DNA of 64,000 bases from Planctomycetota bacterium (GTDB lineage Bacteria; Planctomycetota; Phycisphaerae; WQYP01). Below, piece by piece: positions 8,931 through 16,915 of this stretch. How positions within the stretch are numbered: the stretch's first letter is position 1; every line of letters begins with the position of its first letter. A program made the translations under genes and the position numbers. The notes beneath the pieces are model-generated. The model was not told where the DNA came from. It saw only the letters and a list, made by a program, of their open reading frames with translations, and made no database searches. The DNA is taken from the NCBI GenBank assembly GCA_021805985.1, contig JAJZDN010000010.1:1-64000 (forward strand), read 5' to 3'.

Positions 8931-8977
8931 ACCGGGGAAAAACGCGGGCTGCAAAATTTGGAATGGCTGAAAGCGGA
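8931..8977 (-). repeat. Shared accessory-gene leader repeat, copy 1 (short)
   Basis: About 47 bp match copies at 9970-10048 and 11860-11937 at roughly 80% by eye, read on the minus strand just upstream of the hypothetical gene at 8524-8901. Confidence 0.6.
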
Positions 8978-8988
8978 TCGTAATTCAC

Positions 8989-9233
8989 CGGCTGCGCGGG
9001 TACGAAAAACTCCTTCCCCGCAACTGTTTTGATCCAATCTTCCGCAGGCGGCCATCATTGTCCGGGAAAGCCGGTATGTGCAATGTAACTCCTAACATCT
9101 CTATCCCCGTCCCCACATCGATTTTAAGCCTCGATTACCGCGATCCCACGCCGAAGGCATCGTTTCGCACAAAGGCGGCTTCGCCGTGGGTGCCAGCGCA
9201 AATGCCCAACGTAATCGCGGTGGAAATATTCAT
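8989..9233 (-). pseudogene. Possible degraded coding fragment
   Basis: One minus-strand frame reads protein-like from an ATG at 9233 for 32 codons (ending NDAFGVGSR), meets a TAA, then stays open to a TGA near 8989. The second half includes an ATG with GGGGATAGAG upstream. The plus strand of the same stretch is also open, so this may be chance. I do not recognise the protein. Confidence 0.25.
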
Positions 9234-9251
9234 GCCGCCACGATAACCGCC

Positions 9252-9276
9252 GCCGCGGACAGTTGTTGTCCGTGCA
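9252..9276. repeat. REP-like hairpin CGCGGACA/TGTCCGYG, copy 1
   Basis: An 8-bp stem CGCGGACA (9254-9261) pairs with TGTCCGTG (9267-9274) around a GTTGT loop. The same hairpin recurs at 13208-13232 and, with a different loop, at 15769-15789. It has no T-tract, so it is not an obvious intrinsic terminator. Confidence 0.6.
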
Positions 9277-9413
9277 TTAGGAATCCGCGGCCGGGGCGTT
9301 GAGGAACGCGGGGCCGGTCGCTCAGGGTAACGCCGGATCGGAGGCTCCCGTTTTACTTGCGTCGAACTGGGCGGCTGTCCTTCGGCACCACGCCTTCCGG
9401 CAGACGCAGGGCA

Positions 9414-9938
9414 CTATTGGCTGCACCGGTTGCCTATTCCGTTGATAAGTTTGATCTTATTTCGTAGCTCCGAAATCAAATATTCCTCTAATGCCGATGC
9501 CATGAAGGGAAGGCCACAAGCGTCCAGGTCAACGGACGCCATATAATCAAGAATATACCTCCCCTTGTTGTTTCCACCCATGGTAAAATGGGATTCGCGG
9601 CGGCAACGATTCAATCGCCACCACAATCTTTTGCCGATCGAAGATCCGAAAGACGCTTTTCCGATGTAGATCCCGTTTTTCTCCGGCGTGGTCTCATCAT
9701 GTCCGAATATAAAATACACCCCCCGTTTTTCACTTGTTGGAAAAGGAAAGGCGTCCCAGTTGCCGTGGATGACCTCCACCCAACGCTTCTCTTGGATCAT
9801 GGTGTCAAATTTAAGTACGGGGACTGCGTATGGTGCAGACAGAAATTTATTAAATGATGTAATGCTGGAGTTGATGATCTCGATCGCCGGTTTGTAAGCG
9901 TCGAGTTTGTCGAGTGCATATTGTTGGCCATTTTCCAT
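9414..9938 (-). CDS. GIY-YIG-like nuclease domain protein
   Basis: This is a 174-residue protein. Its central part has the spaced pair GVYFIFGHDE ... GIYIGKASFGSSIGKRL, resembling the GIY-YIG nuclease core with the following conserved Arg. A plausible catalytic Glu lies near the C-terminus in SALEEYLISEL. An N-terminal helical segment of about 60 residues precedes it. The start is the ATG at 9938 with GGAG 7 nt upstream. A longer frame to 10121 would translate the repeated leader (9970-10048) and is rejected. The gene lies just downstream of a PD-(D/E)XK nuclease on the same strand. It may belong to a restriction/defence or mobile-element repertoire, but no methyltransferase is seen. The family call is by motif only. 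Confidence 0.6.
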   Translation of the reverse strand: MENGQQYALDKLDAYKPAIEIINSSITSFNKFLSAPYAVPVLKFDTMIQEKRWVEVIHGNWDAFPFPTSEKRGVYFIFGHDETTPEKNGIYIGKASFGSSIGKRLWWRLNRCRRESHFTMGGNNKGRYILDYMASVDLDACGLPFMASALEEYLISELRNKIKLINGIGNRCSQ

Positions 9939-9969
9939 ATCGTTTCTCCACGGCCCGGAAAATACAACG

Positions 9970-10048
9970 TGGCCAAACCCACGCCGGGGAAAAGCGCGGG
10001 CTGCCAAACTTTTGAATAACTGAACGCGGAGTTTGCTTCGCCGCCGCA
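9970..10048 (-). repeat. Shared accessory-gene leader repeat, copy 2
   Basis: About 79 bp are roughly 85% identical by eye to 11860-11937. On the minus strand the copy ends about 30 bp before the GIY-YIG-like gene's start. A potential stem CCGCGC/GGCGTGG lies in it. Confidence 0.7.
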
Positions 10049-10117
10049 CAAAGGATTTTTCTCCGTCCAATTCCTTTGCGGAACGCCCGCGCCCAAACTG
10101 CCAGTCGTAGTTCGGCC

Positions 10118-11458
10118 TCATGGATCGAAGCTCGGATGGACCTGCCCCTCCGCATTGTTACTTTGCGGACCGGGTGCGATCTGAAGATCACCCGGTGCGG
10201 GGCTGTCGCAACTTTCTTCCCGCGAGGCCGCCGCTGGGGGGAAAGCGGCGCAGACCTTTTCCGCGACTTTGATCAGCTTTATGAGTTTTTCCTCGACGAG
10301 CTTAACGAACTCGCCCGACCGAACACCCTCCCAGGCTTCCGCTTGCCAGCGTCCATAGGGATGCTCCCAGTATGCGAATGCCGGCCAAGTGTCCGTCCGG
10401 TAAGCGAATCCGGGCCGACCATCCATAGACACCGGTGGGGCAAGGCCAAATTCCTTTTGAAACTCCTGCACGACTAGATTTCTGTCAACGGGGCGGTCTT
10501 CCTTGTGGTCGATTTTGGCAAGTCCGTACGCAAAATCCCTGAAACCTGGCTCGTCGAACCCAAATCCGATTCTAAGATTGCGATCTGTAAGGTCCGGCGT
10601 CTTGAACCAAAAATAGCAACTACTGTTTCCATCTTTACTTGTCTCGCTTAGCTCCCACTCAAGTTCCGATCTATATTTTTCCCCTAATTTTTCGATATTT
10701 TCCCTGGCTCCCGACATCAGTTTACTGTATACCGGCCCTGGCCCGGATTGGAGGGTGAAGAATGCCGCCAGATTGTTTTTGCTGCCCGTGATTTCCTCTA
10801 CCAGATCTTCATGCATACTATTACTCCTTTGGCCAGTCAACTCTTCGATTAGTACGACGTATTGCACTATGGTTTCGCGCACCACGGGGAGCCCGACGGC
10901 CGCCTGGTGGCAATCCCTGAGCCAGTCAAGGATGTCCGTTTTGTAAGATATACATTTCAGCGATGCTATTATGGCGGCCGGGACACCGTCTGGCGCACGG
11001 CCGTAGAGGGTCAAGTAGAACAACTCTGCCCTTGGAAAAGCTTGCCGGTAACGCACAAGCTGGTTCAGTCCGTCGGGTGCGTAAATTTTATTCTCAATGA
11101 TGATCGTTGAGTAATTTCGATCCCTTAACAAAATATCGATGCGCCCGCCAAAATCTCCGATTACTGGACCAATTCGGTATTCCGGTTCTACCCTCGCCGA
11201 ATTGGAATCGAAGCCGCGAATGTCGAACCGGGTGAGGAAAAGGCGCAGGAACATCGCACCCTGTCCATGTTGTCCTTTTGGATCCAGCAATTCGCTCAGA
11301 ATTGGCGAATGCGTTTTCACCTCATGATGGCGGATGCGCAGTATCTTGAAAATATTAAAATCACAGCCCGTCGCCTTCGCAACGGCCTCGACGCCAGCAC
11401 GGTGCACTGCGGCGAATTGCAGTAAGCTCCGGCAGTGCTCCAAGTCGGTTGCCGACAT
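10118..11458 (-). CDS. PD-(D/E)XK nuclease superfamily protein (PDDEXK_4-like)
   Basis: This is a 446-residue predicted nuclease. The N-terminal part has the arrangement typical of the PDDEXK_4 (PF14281) group: an acidic/His helix, HSPILSELLDPKGQHGQG, then FLRLFL. The catalytic core follows: GGRIDILL (Asp108) and, after one strand, IIIENKI (Glu122, Lys124), then a helix with QLVRYRQAF. The C-terminal half is unassigned. The start ATG has GGAG 7 nt upstream. Such proteins are often found in defence islands or near mobile elements. The neighbours (GIY-YIG-like, DnaJ-type zinc finger, exonuclease) fit an accessory cluster, but no modification enzyme is present. The target is unknown. Confidence 0.8.
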   Translation of the reverse strand: MSATDLEHCRSLLQFAAVHRAGVEAVAKATGCDFNIFKILRIRHHEVKTHSPILSELLDPKGQHGQGAMFLRLFLTRFDIRGFDSNSARVEPEYRIGPVIGDFGGRIDILLRDRNYSTIIIENKIYAPDGLNQLVRYRQAFPRAELFYLTLYGRAPDGVPAAIIASLKCISYKTDILDWLRDCHQAAVGLPVVRETIVQYVVLIEELTGQRSNSMHEDLVEEITGSKNNLAAFFTLQSGPGPVYSKLMSGARENIEKLGEKYRSELEWELSETSKDGNSSCYFWFKTPDLTDRNLRIGFGFDEPGFRDFAYGLAKIDHKEDRPVDRNLVVQEFQKEFGLAPPVSMDGRPGFAYRTDTWPAFAYWEHPYGRWQAEAWEGVRSGEFVKLVEEKLIKLIKVAEKVCAAFPPAAASREESCDSPAPGDLQIAPGPQSNNAEGQVHPSFDP

Positions 11459-11477
11459 TCTTATGCTCCATTCCAGC

Positions 11478-11618
11478 TTACGCCGCCGCGCCCCCGCGCC
11501 ACGCGTGCGCCAGTATTGCTTCCGCCCGCGCAGTTACAGCCTCGCCCAGGGGTAAGGCTAACCGGCTGGGCAACTGTAACTGGCTAGCCGCGGTCTGGTC
11601 TCCACCTGTGTCTCGCAC
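11478..11618 (-). CDS. Possible 46-aa ORF of unknown function
   Basis: This short minus-strand frame starts with GTG at 11618, and its C-terminus is Ala/Arg-rich (EAVTARAEAILAHAW). It lies 20 bp upstream of the PD-(D/E)XK gene. There is no clear ribosome binding site and no recognised family. It may be a remnant or chance. Confidence 0.22.
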   Translation of the reverse strand: MRDTGGDQTAASQLQLPSRLALPLGEAVTARAEAILAHAWRGGAAA

Positions 11619-11679
11619 TTGGCGCCAACGTACCCGACCGGGCCGGCGTCACCCAATCGCCGCTAACGATAAAAAGCGA

Positions 11680-11829
11680 CTATACGTGGCCGGTTCCGAA
11701 GCATTTCATGCACACTGTCTTCCTTTCGCCACGACAACCCGGGCAGGGCTTGCCAAACTTGCTCCCGCTCCCATTGCACACTGGGCACCTTGCCATCTTT
11801 GTACCTTGGCACTTGTCACAAATTCTCAA
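11680..11829 (-). CDS. Small DnaJ-type zinc-finger protein
   Basis: This 49-residue protein consists almost entirely of four CxxC knuckles: CDKCQGTK, CPVCNGSG, CPGCRGER and CMKCFGTG. These resemble the CXXCXGXG repeats of the DnaJ/Hsp40 cysteine-rich domain, which bind two Zn ions. The start is TTG at 11829 with AAAAGGAG ending 6 nt upstream; the stop is TAG at 11680. No J domain or substrate-binding domain is attached, so it would be a stand-alone zinc-binding module. A repeated leader (11860-11937) lies immediately upstream. It is short enough to escape length-filtered gene finders. Its partner is unknown, perhaps a chaperone-like or nucleic-acid-binding role. Confidence 0.7.
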   Translation of the reverse strand: MRICDKCQGTKMARCPVCNGSGSKFGKPCPGCRGERKTVCMKCFGTGHV

Positions 11830-11859
11830 AGTCTTCTCCTTTTCCCGGCAAAACTTCCA

Positions 11860-11937
11860 TGGCCAAAGCCACGCCGCAAAAAGCGTGGGTTGCCAAAATT
11901 TTGAATCACTGAACGCGGAGTTTACTTCGACGCCGCA
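11860..11937 (-). repeat. Shared accessory-gene leader repeat, copy 3
   Basis: This matches 9970-10048 almost end to end. It contains CCACGC ... GCGTGG, able to form a hairpin, and lies directly upstream of the DnaJ-type zinc-finger gene on the minus strand. Confidence 0.7.
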
Positions 11938-12206
11938 GAAGGGTCAAGGAATTCTTTCCCGCCCTGCTCATTTCTTTTAAGCAACATCCCTCTTCGACGC
12001 TCCTGCCGCGATCCCGCTGCCGCGGGTTTAATTCCCACCATCTCGGTCAGCGCTCCGGGCTGGCGTGTTTTCCAAGTATCGCGGCCGGCGGCCGGCCATC
12101 AACGAACGCAGCAAAGCTCGAACAGTGCCGCCGGCATGACGGCAACATTTTTGGAGGTTTCTTTAGATTCAAAGCTTGCCCCGCAGCCGATTCCCGCGGC
12201 GACGAT

Positions 12207-12464
12207 CTAATCCTTATCCGGGGCTTCATGCTCGTAAAATTCTTCGTCGGTCTCATCCGGGTGGATCGAGTGGCTGGAATCTTCGTGCTCCATTTCCCAA
12301 AACTCGGAAAACCATTCGCAGTCGTCGGACTCAAGTATGGCGATCAATTCTTCTCGCGGCATTGCGTCAAGCTCGGCGTCGCTGCGGTCAGGTTCAACCA
12401 CTTCGACATAGCCCCGCAGGGCTTGGGTTTCAAGGCTGCGTAATATTCGACGATAGTTCTTCAT
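12207..12464 (-). CDS. Small acidic hypothetical protein
   Basis: This 85-residue protein starts MKNYRRILRS with a basic N-terminus and continues with a strongly acidic body (ESDDCEWFSEFWEMEHEDS, then many Asp/Glu to the end). The start is the ATG at 12464 behind GGCAGGGTG; a longer frame to 12560 adds an implausible Cys-rich N-terminus. No family is recognised. Small acidic proteins near nucleases can be inhibitors or DNA mimics, but here that is speculation. It sits about 100 bp downstream of the exonuclease gene on the same strand. Confidence 0.6.
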   Translation of the reverse strand: MKNYRRILRSLETQALRGYVEVVEPDRSDAELDAMPREELIAILESDDCEWFSEFWEMEHEDSSHSIHPDETDEEFYEHEAPDKD

Positions 12465-12569
12465 GTGCACCCTGCCTGAATTTTGATAAAAAGAGCACCC
12501 GTTGCATTTCCCGATTATACCCGAATCCGGTGCGCGTTCGCGCCCGCCACAGTTCACCATGCTGGGGGT

Positions 12570-13151
12570 TTACGTGCCGCCGCGGACAGCCACTGGCTGC
12601 ACGCGGAGCATCTCCGCCAACGCTCGCGGCCCGGCAACATTTTTCTCCTGCATCATCGCCAATAAAATCCGGCCTGCTGCTTCGGCATCTTCTCCGGCGT
12701 GGTGATGCTGGAACTGGTGGCCAATATGCGCGGCTACGGCGGCAAGGTCGTAGTTTGCCAGCAGCGGCTTGGGCCACACGGCGCGGGCCAGCGCGAGCGT
12801 GCACAAGGAGTCGAAGGGCGGGATTTCCAGGCTGAAATGCTTTGCCGTGGCGCAGAGCTTTCGCATATCAAATGAGGCATGATGGGCGACGACGATATCC
12901 GCGGCGGCTACGCGGGCGAATATCTCTGCGGCGATCTCCGGAAATTCCGGGGCGTTGCGCACGTCCAGGTGGGTTAGGCCGTGGCAATTGGCTGTCCAAT
13001 CTTCACGGAACCAACCGAAGCCTTTCGGTGGTCGAACCAACCAATACTTCAATTCGGCCAGCCTGCCATCCTCAAACACGGCGAGGCCCGTAGCGCAAAT
13101 GCTTTCGTCGAAGGTGTTGGCGGTTTCAAAATCAATGGCGACAAATTTCAT
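12570..13151 (-). CDS. DEDDh 3'-5' exonuclease (DnaQ/epsilon-like)
   Basis: This 193-residue stand-alone exonuclease domain shows the DEDDh residues in order: FVAIDFETAN (Asp7, Glu9), then VVAHHASFDMRKL (Asp), then HHAGEDAEAAGRIL (His and Asp). It would remove nucleotides from DNA or RNA 3' ends with two metal ions. The length matches small epsilon-like proteins with no polymerase or BRCT partner. The start ATG at 13151 has GGAGG 5 nt upstream. The C-terminal residues are encoded in a GC-rich stretch containing CCGCCGCGGACAG, also seen in the REP-like hairpins, so the tail may have been altered by repeat insertion. Confidence 0.85.
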   Translation of the reverse strand: MKFVAIDFETANTFDESICATGLAVFEDGRLAELKYWLVRPPKGFGWFREDWTANCHGLTHLDVRNAPEFPEIAAEIFARVAAADIVVAHHASFDMRKLCATAKHFSLEIPPFDSLCTLALARAVWPKPLLANYDLAAVAAHIGHQFQHHHAGEDAEAAGRILLAMMQEKNVAGPRALAEMLRVQPVAVRGGT

Positions 13152-13207
13152 GCGACCTCCATTTGGCATAAAGAATAGTCACGACTCCATATTTCATGCT
13201 ACCCGCA

Positions 13208-13232
13208 GCCGCGGACAGTTGTTGTCCGCGCG
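13208..13232. repeat. REP-like hairpin CGCGGACA/TGTCCGCG, copy 2
   Basis: A perfect 8-bp stem (13210-13217 with 13223-13230) and GTTGT loop, as at 9252-9276. Confidence 0.65.
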
Positions 13233-13282
13233 AAAAGCACCTCCAAAATTCTGTCGGTGCCGGGCCGCCTGCGTTACAGAAC

Positions 13283-13317
13283 CTTCTAACTTCTAAATTC
13301 CAACTCCTAACTTCTCC
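13283..13317. repeat. Heptad tandem array
   Basis: Five units: CTTCTAA twice, ATTCCAA, CTCCTAA, CTTCTCC. It lies directly downstream of the AAA+ gene's stop. Confidence 0.75.
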
Positions 13318-13329
13318 GGGACCGCTGCT

Positions 13330-15660
13330 TCACTCGCGGCCAAAGCCGAAGTTTCTTGCGCGGCCTTGGCGCTTCGCTTCGGTTTCCTGTTCAAGCGCGG
13401 AAAGTAGTTCGGCGTGCGTTACGTCATTACTATCACTGGAACTAAGGTAATATATCGCTTGGCGGACCGTGGCAAAATCGCCGGGGGTTAGATCGGCGAT
13501 GCTGGTCAGGCGGCGATTGATGGGTTCGGTTATTGGCTCCGGGCATAGCTCGGATAATACTCTTTGGTAAAACGTCAGTTTGCCGGCGGCGTCCAGATAA
13601 TCAAATTGCAGCTTGAAGGTGAATCGGCGAATTGTGGCGGCATCCAGCGTCTCCATTAAGTTGGTGGCGCACACCAGAACGCCTCCGAAGTTTTCCATGG
13701 CGTGGAGCAATTCATTGACTTGCGTAATTTCCCAACTGCGGTGTGCCAACTGTCGGCTGTGAAACAGGCCGTCGGCTTCGTCGATAAATAAAATCGCCCG
13801 GTCTGCGGCGGCAGTGCGAAAGGCTTCGCGGATATTCTGTTCTGTGCCGCCGACATAGCGGCTAAGCAAATCGCCGGCCATGCAGGTTCGCACCGGACAA
13901 TCCACTTCGCGGCCGAGGAACTTTACGAATTGGGTTTTACCGGTACCAGATGGCCCGAAAAGTAACGCCGACAGGCGGGGAATGTCCTGGCCGGTTGTAT
14001 CTGTGGTAAAACCAGCCAACTCCTGATTGCGGCGAAATTTACGGATGGCCGCAAGAAAGCTTTGGGGTGAGACTGGGCCGCGCACATTCAGCCCGGCCAG
14101 CGCGTAGCCGCCCGTCGCCTTTGCTGCGGCAGCAGTCAAGTCGATGCCCAGAAGTTGGCAGTGCGGTGTTAGCAGCCGCTCAAGCGTATCGGCGGGCAGC
14201 GGCGCGGACCCGGTGCCACGCAGGCGGGCGTAGTTTCGCAGGGCCAAATCCACGCCGCCGGCGCTGACCAGAAATTGCCGCGCCAGCTGCTCCACCATGG
14301 CATCATCAATTATTTTCTCAAGGTGATACTGGCTTAGCAGATTTTTCCATACTTGGCAGCGTTGCTGGTGGGATAGCGGCTTAAACTCAATGGAATAATC
14401 AAACCGCCGGCGCGCCGATGGCGTGAGCCGTTCCGGCAGGCTGTTGGTGATCCAGATGCACGTGCTTTTCACCTGATCCAGAACGGTGTTAAGGGTATCT
14501 TTTTTTCCGCCACCAGGTTCTGAATACTCTCCCAGCAGGTCCCCTACACTCCCCGCTGATCCGGCCAGCATTTCATCGGCTTCGTCAATGAGAATGATAC
14601 TGCGGTCCCGATTCACCTGCCGATCGCAAACTTGCAGCGCTGCGAAGCGCGAGCCGCCGATTTCGCCATCGTAATCTTCCGGGACACGGATGCGGTAAAG
14701 GTCCATGCCCAGCTCGGCCGCCAGGGAAACAGCAAACGACGTTTTCCCGCCGCCGGGCACACCATAAAATAATAGGTTCAAACCCCGTTCCGGGTCGCGG
14801 CGGCGTATCAGTTCTTTGAGCATTTCTCCGTGCCCCTGCGTGAGCTTGCCGTACATCGCCCAGGGCAAGGCTGGATCGGCGTGACGGACGAAATATTTGG
14901 AGGCCAGCGGTTCTTCGGATAGGCCGGTGAGAAATGGCTCTAATTCCGAATTGAATTCCAAGTCATGCTCCAGACAGCCGAGGGTGCGCAGGCGACTGTT
15001 CTTCAACAGAAATTTTCCGCCCACCGCCAGCGGCGCTCCCAGCGCCATGCACATCAGGCGTACCCGTTCAATACGACTGCCACCGCCCTGCGGTCCGCTA
15101 AAGTCCATCCAGTTCCAGATGTCGGCATGGCGAATGTAGGCAATCAGCAGGAGGTCGGCTTCATGTTCTGTGAGGCAGAAAAATTGAACCATTTCTCCGA
15201 ATCGCCGGCACAGCACATCTTGGCCAGAGTCTGCTGCGGCTTGCTGGGCCAACCGCGGCAACTGTTTCTCCAGTGCGGCCAGCAGCGGAGGTTTCAGTGT
15301 CGCCTGGGCGATTGGGTCGTTCCAAAACTCCATCAGAAGATTTCCCGGCGCACTGTGGCCCGCTTCCAGATGGCTTCTGGTGCGTTCTCCCAAGGCATCC
15401 AGCGGGCATGAGGCCAGGGCCAGATCAATAGTTTCACGGCGGCCCAGCACGTAGATAATAAAGTTAAAAAAGTTGCAGTCCTGAATCTTACTTTTTTCCC
15501 GCCGAAGAAAATTAAGGACAAATTTGAGCGTCTGGGCGCACAGGAACGGATTGTCGCACAAGCGGGTGCGTTCCGCAGTCGGCTCTGGCAGCGTTTCGGT
15601 TGGCTCGCCCGCAGGCAGGGGGGCATCTAAATTCCTTAAAGTGGGCGGGCTAATCATCAC
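13330..15660 (-). CDS. Tandem AAA+ ATPase
   Basis: This is a 776-residue protein with two AAA+ modules. The first has Walker A GVPGGGKTS near residue 300 and Walker B ILIDEADEML. The second has Walker A GPSGTGKTQ near residue 568 and Walker B LFIDEADGLF, with sensor-1-like N residues (WITNSLPE; CATNLME). About 270 residues of helical sequence precede the first module. The double-ring layout resembles CDC48-type remodelling ATPases, but the N-terminal domain is not one I recognise. The start is GTG at 15660 (AAGGAG 5 nt upstream) or the next codon ATG. It stands alone as a transcription unit. The function is unknown; remodelling of proteins or complexes is the likely role. Confidence 0.85.
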   Translation of the reverse strand: MMISPPTLRNLDAPLPAGEPTETLPEPTAERTRLCDNPFLCAQTLKFVLNFLRREKSKIQDCNFFNFIIYVLGRRETIDLALASCPLDALGERTRSHLEAGHSAPGNLLMEFWNDPIAQATLKPPLLAALEKQLPRLAQQAAADSGQDVLCRRFGEMVQFFCLTEHEADLLLIAYIRHADIWNWMDFSGPQGGGSRIERVRLMCMALGAPLAVGGKFLLKNSRLRTLGCLEHDLEFNSELEPFLTGLSEEPLASKYFVRHADPALPWAMYGKLTQGHGEMLKELIRRRDPERGLNLLFYGVPGGGKTSFAVSLAAELGMDLYRIRVPEDYDGEIGGSRFAALQVCDRQVNRDRSIILIDEADEMLAGSAGSVGDLLGEYSEPGGGKKDTLNTVLDQVKSTCIWITNSLPERLTPSARRRFDYSIEFKPLSHQQRCQVWKNLLSQYHLEKIIDDAMVEQLARQFLVSAGGVDLALRNYARLRGTGSAPLPADTLERLLTPHCQLLGIDLTAAAAKATGGYALAGLNVRGPVSPQSFLAAIRKFRRNQELAGFTTDTTGQDIPRLSALLFGPSGTGKTQFVKFLGREVDCPVRTCMAGDLLSRYVGGTEQNIREAFRTAAADRAILFIDEADGLFHSRQLAHRSWEITQVNELLHAMENFGGVLVCATNLMETLDAATIRRFTFKLQFDYLDAAGKLTFYQRVLSELCPEPITEPINRRLTSIADLTPGDFATVRQAIYYLSSSDSNDVTHAELLSALEQETEAKRQGRARNFGFGRE

Positions 15661-15768
15661 GAAATCTCCTTAATAATCAGCGTTCGATTCCTCACGATTG
15701 TCCCTTTCTTCAAAAAAGCTCCGTTCGGCACACCCGAACGTTCAACGGGGATATAGTTATCAGGCGAT

Positions 15769-15789
15769 GCGGACAGATGCTGTCCGTGC
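15769..15789. repeat. REP-like hairpin, variant copy 3
   Basis: GCGGACA pairs with TGTCCGTGC around a GATGC loop. It has the same arms as the copies at 9252 and 13208. Confidence 0.5.
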
Positions 15790-15852
15790 GAACGGAAAAA
15801 TATTCTGATTTGCAAAAAATAAGGACGGCGGAGGACGCGGGCGGGGGGTGTA

Positions 15853-15880
15853 GGTTACGGGTTCCAGGTTACGGGTTACA
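15853..15880. repeat. Heptad tandem array
   Basis: Four units: GGTTACG, GGTTCCA, GGTTACG, GGTTACA. The array ends 4 bp before the stop of the polyprenyl synthase gene. Confidence 0.75.
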
Positions 15881-15883
15881 ATT

Positions 15884-16873
15884 TTATGATTCGCGGGCGG
15901 TGACGAACCGGGCCATGTCGATGAGAATTTGTCGGAATTCTGATTCCGGCAGTTCGCTGATGGCTGCAATAGCCTGATCCACGAGTTGCTGGGCACGGTT
16001 ACGGGCATAACGTATGGAGGGACTGGGGATCAGTAGTTGTCGGGCGTTATCAATGCGATCTGAGGCGTCCGATTCCAGCAGGCTGATCAGCAGTTGCTGA
16101 TGGGTGGGGGCGGCGGTGGCAAGAAAATGAATCATCGGCAAAGTTAATTTGCCTTTTTCAATATCGCTGCCCAAGGTTTTCCCCACGGTTTTCTGGTGGC
16201 CCGCAATATCCAAAATATCATCGATAATTTGAAACGCCATGCCGACATCCCGGCCGTAGTTGCCCAAGGCCTCCACCGTCGCGGCATCGGCATGGGATGC
16301 CCAGGCTCCCAGTCGGCATGAAGTTTCAATCAGGCTGGCGGTTTTGCGGTAGATAATGTCAAAGTAAGTTTGTTCGCTTAACTCCCAGTTGCCCCGATTA
16401 AAATTCTGCGTAAGTTCACCTTCGCAGACAATATTGGTGGTGCGGCCAATGGCGCGTGAGGCAATCTGGCTTTCCAGGGAACTGCAAAGATGATAGGCGT
16501 GACTGATTAACAAATCACCCAGCAGCACCGCCGCTTCATTGCCGTGCAAGTGATTAATGGTAGCTCCGCGCCGGCGGATTTCCGCGTTGTCCAATACGTC
16601 ATCATGCACCAGCGTGGCAACATGAACCATTTCCACCACGGTGGCGATGGTGATATGTGCTTGACCCAGCGGCTTATCATCGTTGCGTGCTGCCAAGCCG
16701 GAAAGAAAGACCAGGACGGGGCGTAACATTTTGCCGCGAAATCGCTCCACATGATTCGCCAACTTCTGCACATGATCCAGATCACTGGTCAATTCAAGCG
16801 CAAATAGATCATTGACTTGCGCCAGGTAAGGCTCAAGTACCTGTAATGTGATCGGCCCAGCCAGAGTGACCAT
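15884..16873 (-). CDS. ispB: Trans-polyprenyl diphosphate synthase
   Basis: This 329-residue cytoplasmic enzyme elongates allylic diphosphates with isopentenyl diphosphate to give the side chain of a respiratory quinone or a related long prenyl chain. The first Asp-rich motif is LVHDDVLDNAEIRR and the second is GMAFQIIDDILD; between them are GDLLISHAY and the Lys/Thr motif of the family (YFDIIYRKTASLIETSC). Chain length cannot be read reliably from the sequence. The start is the ATG at 16873 with GGAG 8 nt upstream, rather than the in-frame ATG at 16915. No quinone genes flank it. Confidence 0.9.
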   Translation of the reverse strand: MVTLAGPITLQVLEPYLAQVNDLFALELTSDLDHVQKLANHVERFRGKMLRPVLVFLSGLAARNDDKPLGQAHITIATVVEMVHVATLVHDDVLDNAEIRRRGATINHLHGNEAAVLLGDLLISHAYHLCSSLESQIASRAIGRTTNIVCEGELTQNFNRGNWELSEQTYFDIIYRKTASLIETSCRLGAWASHADAATVEALGNYGRDVGMAFQIIDDILDIAGHQKTVGKTLGSDIEKGKLTLPMIHFLATAAPTHQQLLISLLESDASDRIDNARQLLIPSPSIRYARNRAQQLVDQAIAAISELPESEFRQILIDMARFVTARES

Positions 16874-16915
16874 AAAAAGCTCTCCACGAACGGGGGCCGA
16901 AAAATCAATACACAA

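Noticed and set aside
9938-10121. N-terminal extension of the GIY-YIG-like gene
   Set aside because: The added residues translate the repeated leader also found upstream of other genes, and a good ribosome binding site precedes the internal ATG at 9938.
12047-12334. Minus-strand frame overlapping the small acidic protein gene
   Set aside because: It overlaps 12207-12464 in another frame, is Pro/Arg/Ser-rich, and has no ribosome binding site. The acidic protein frame is better supported.
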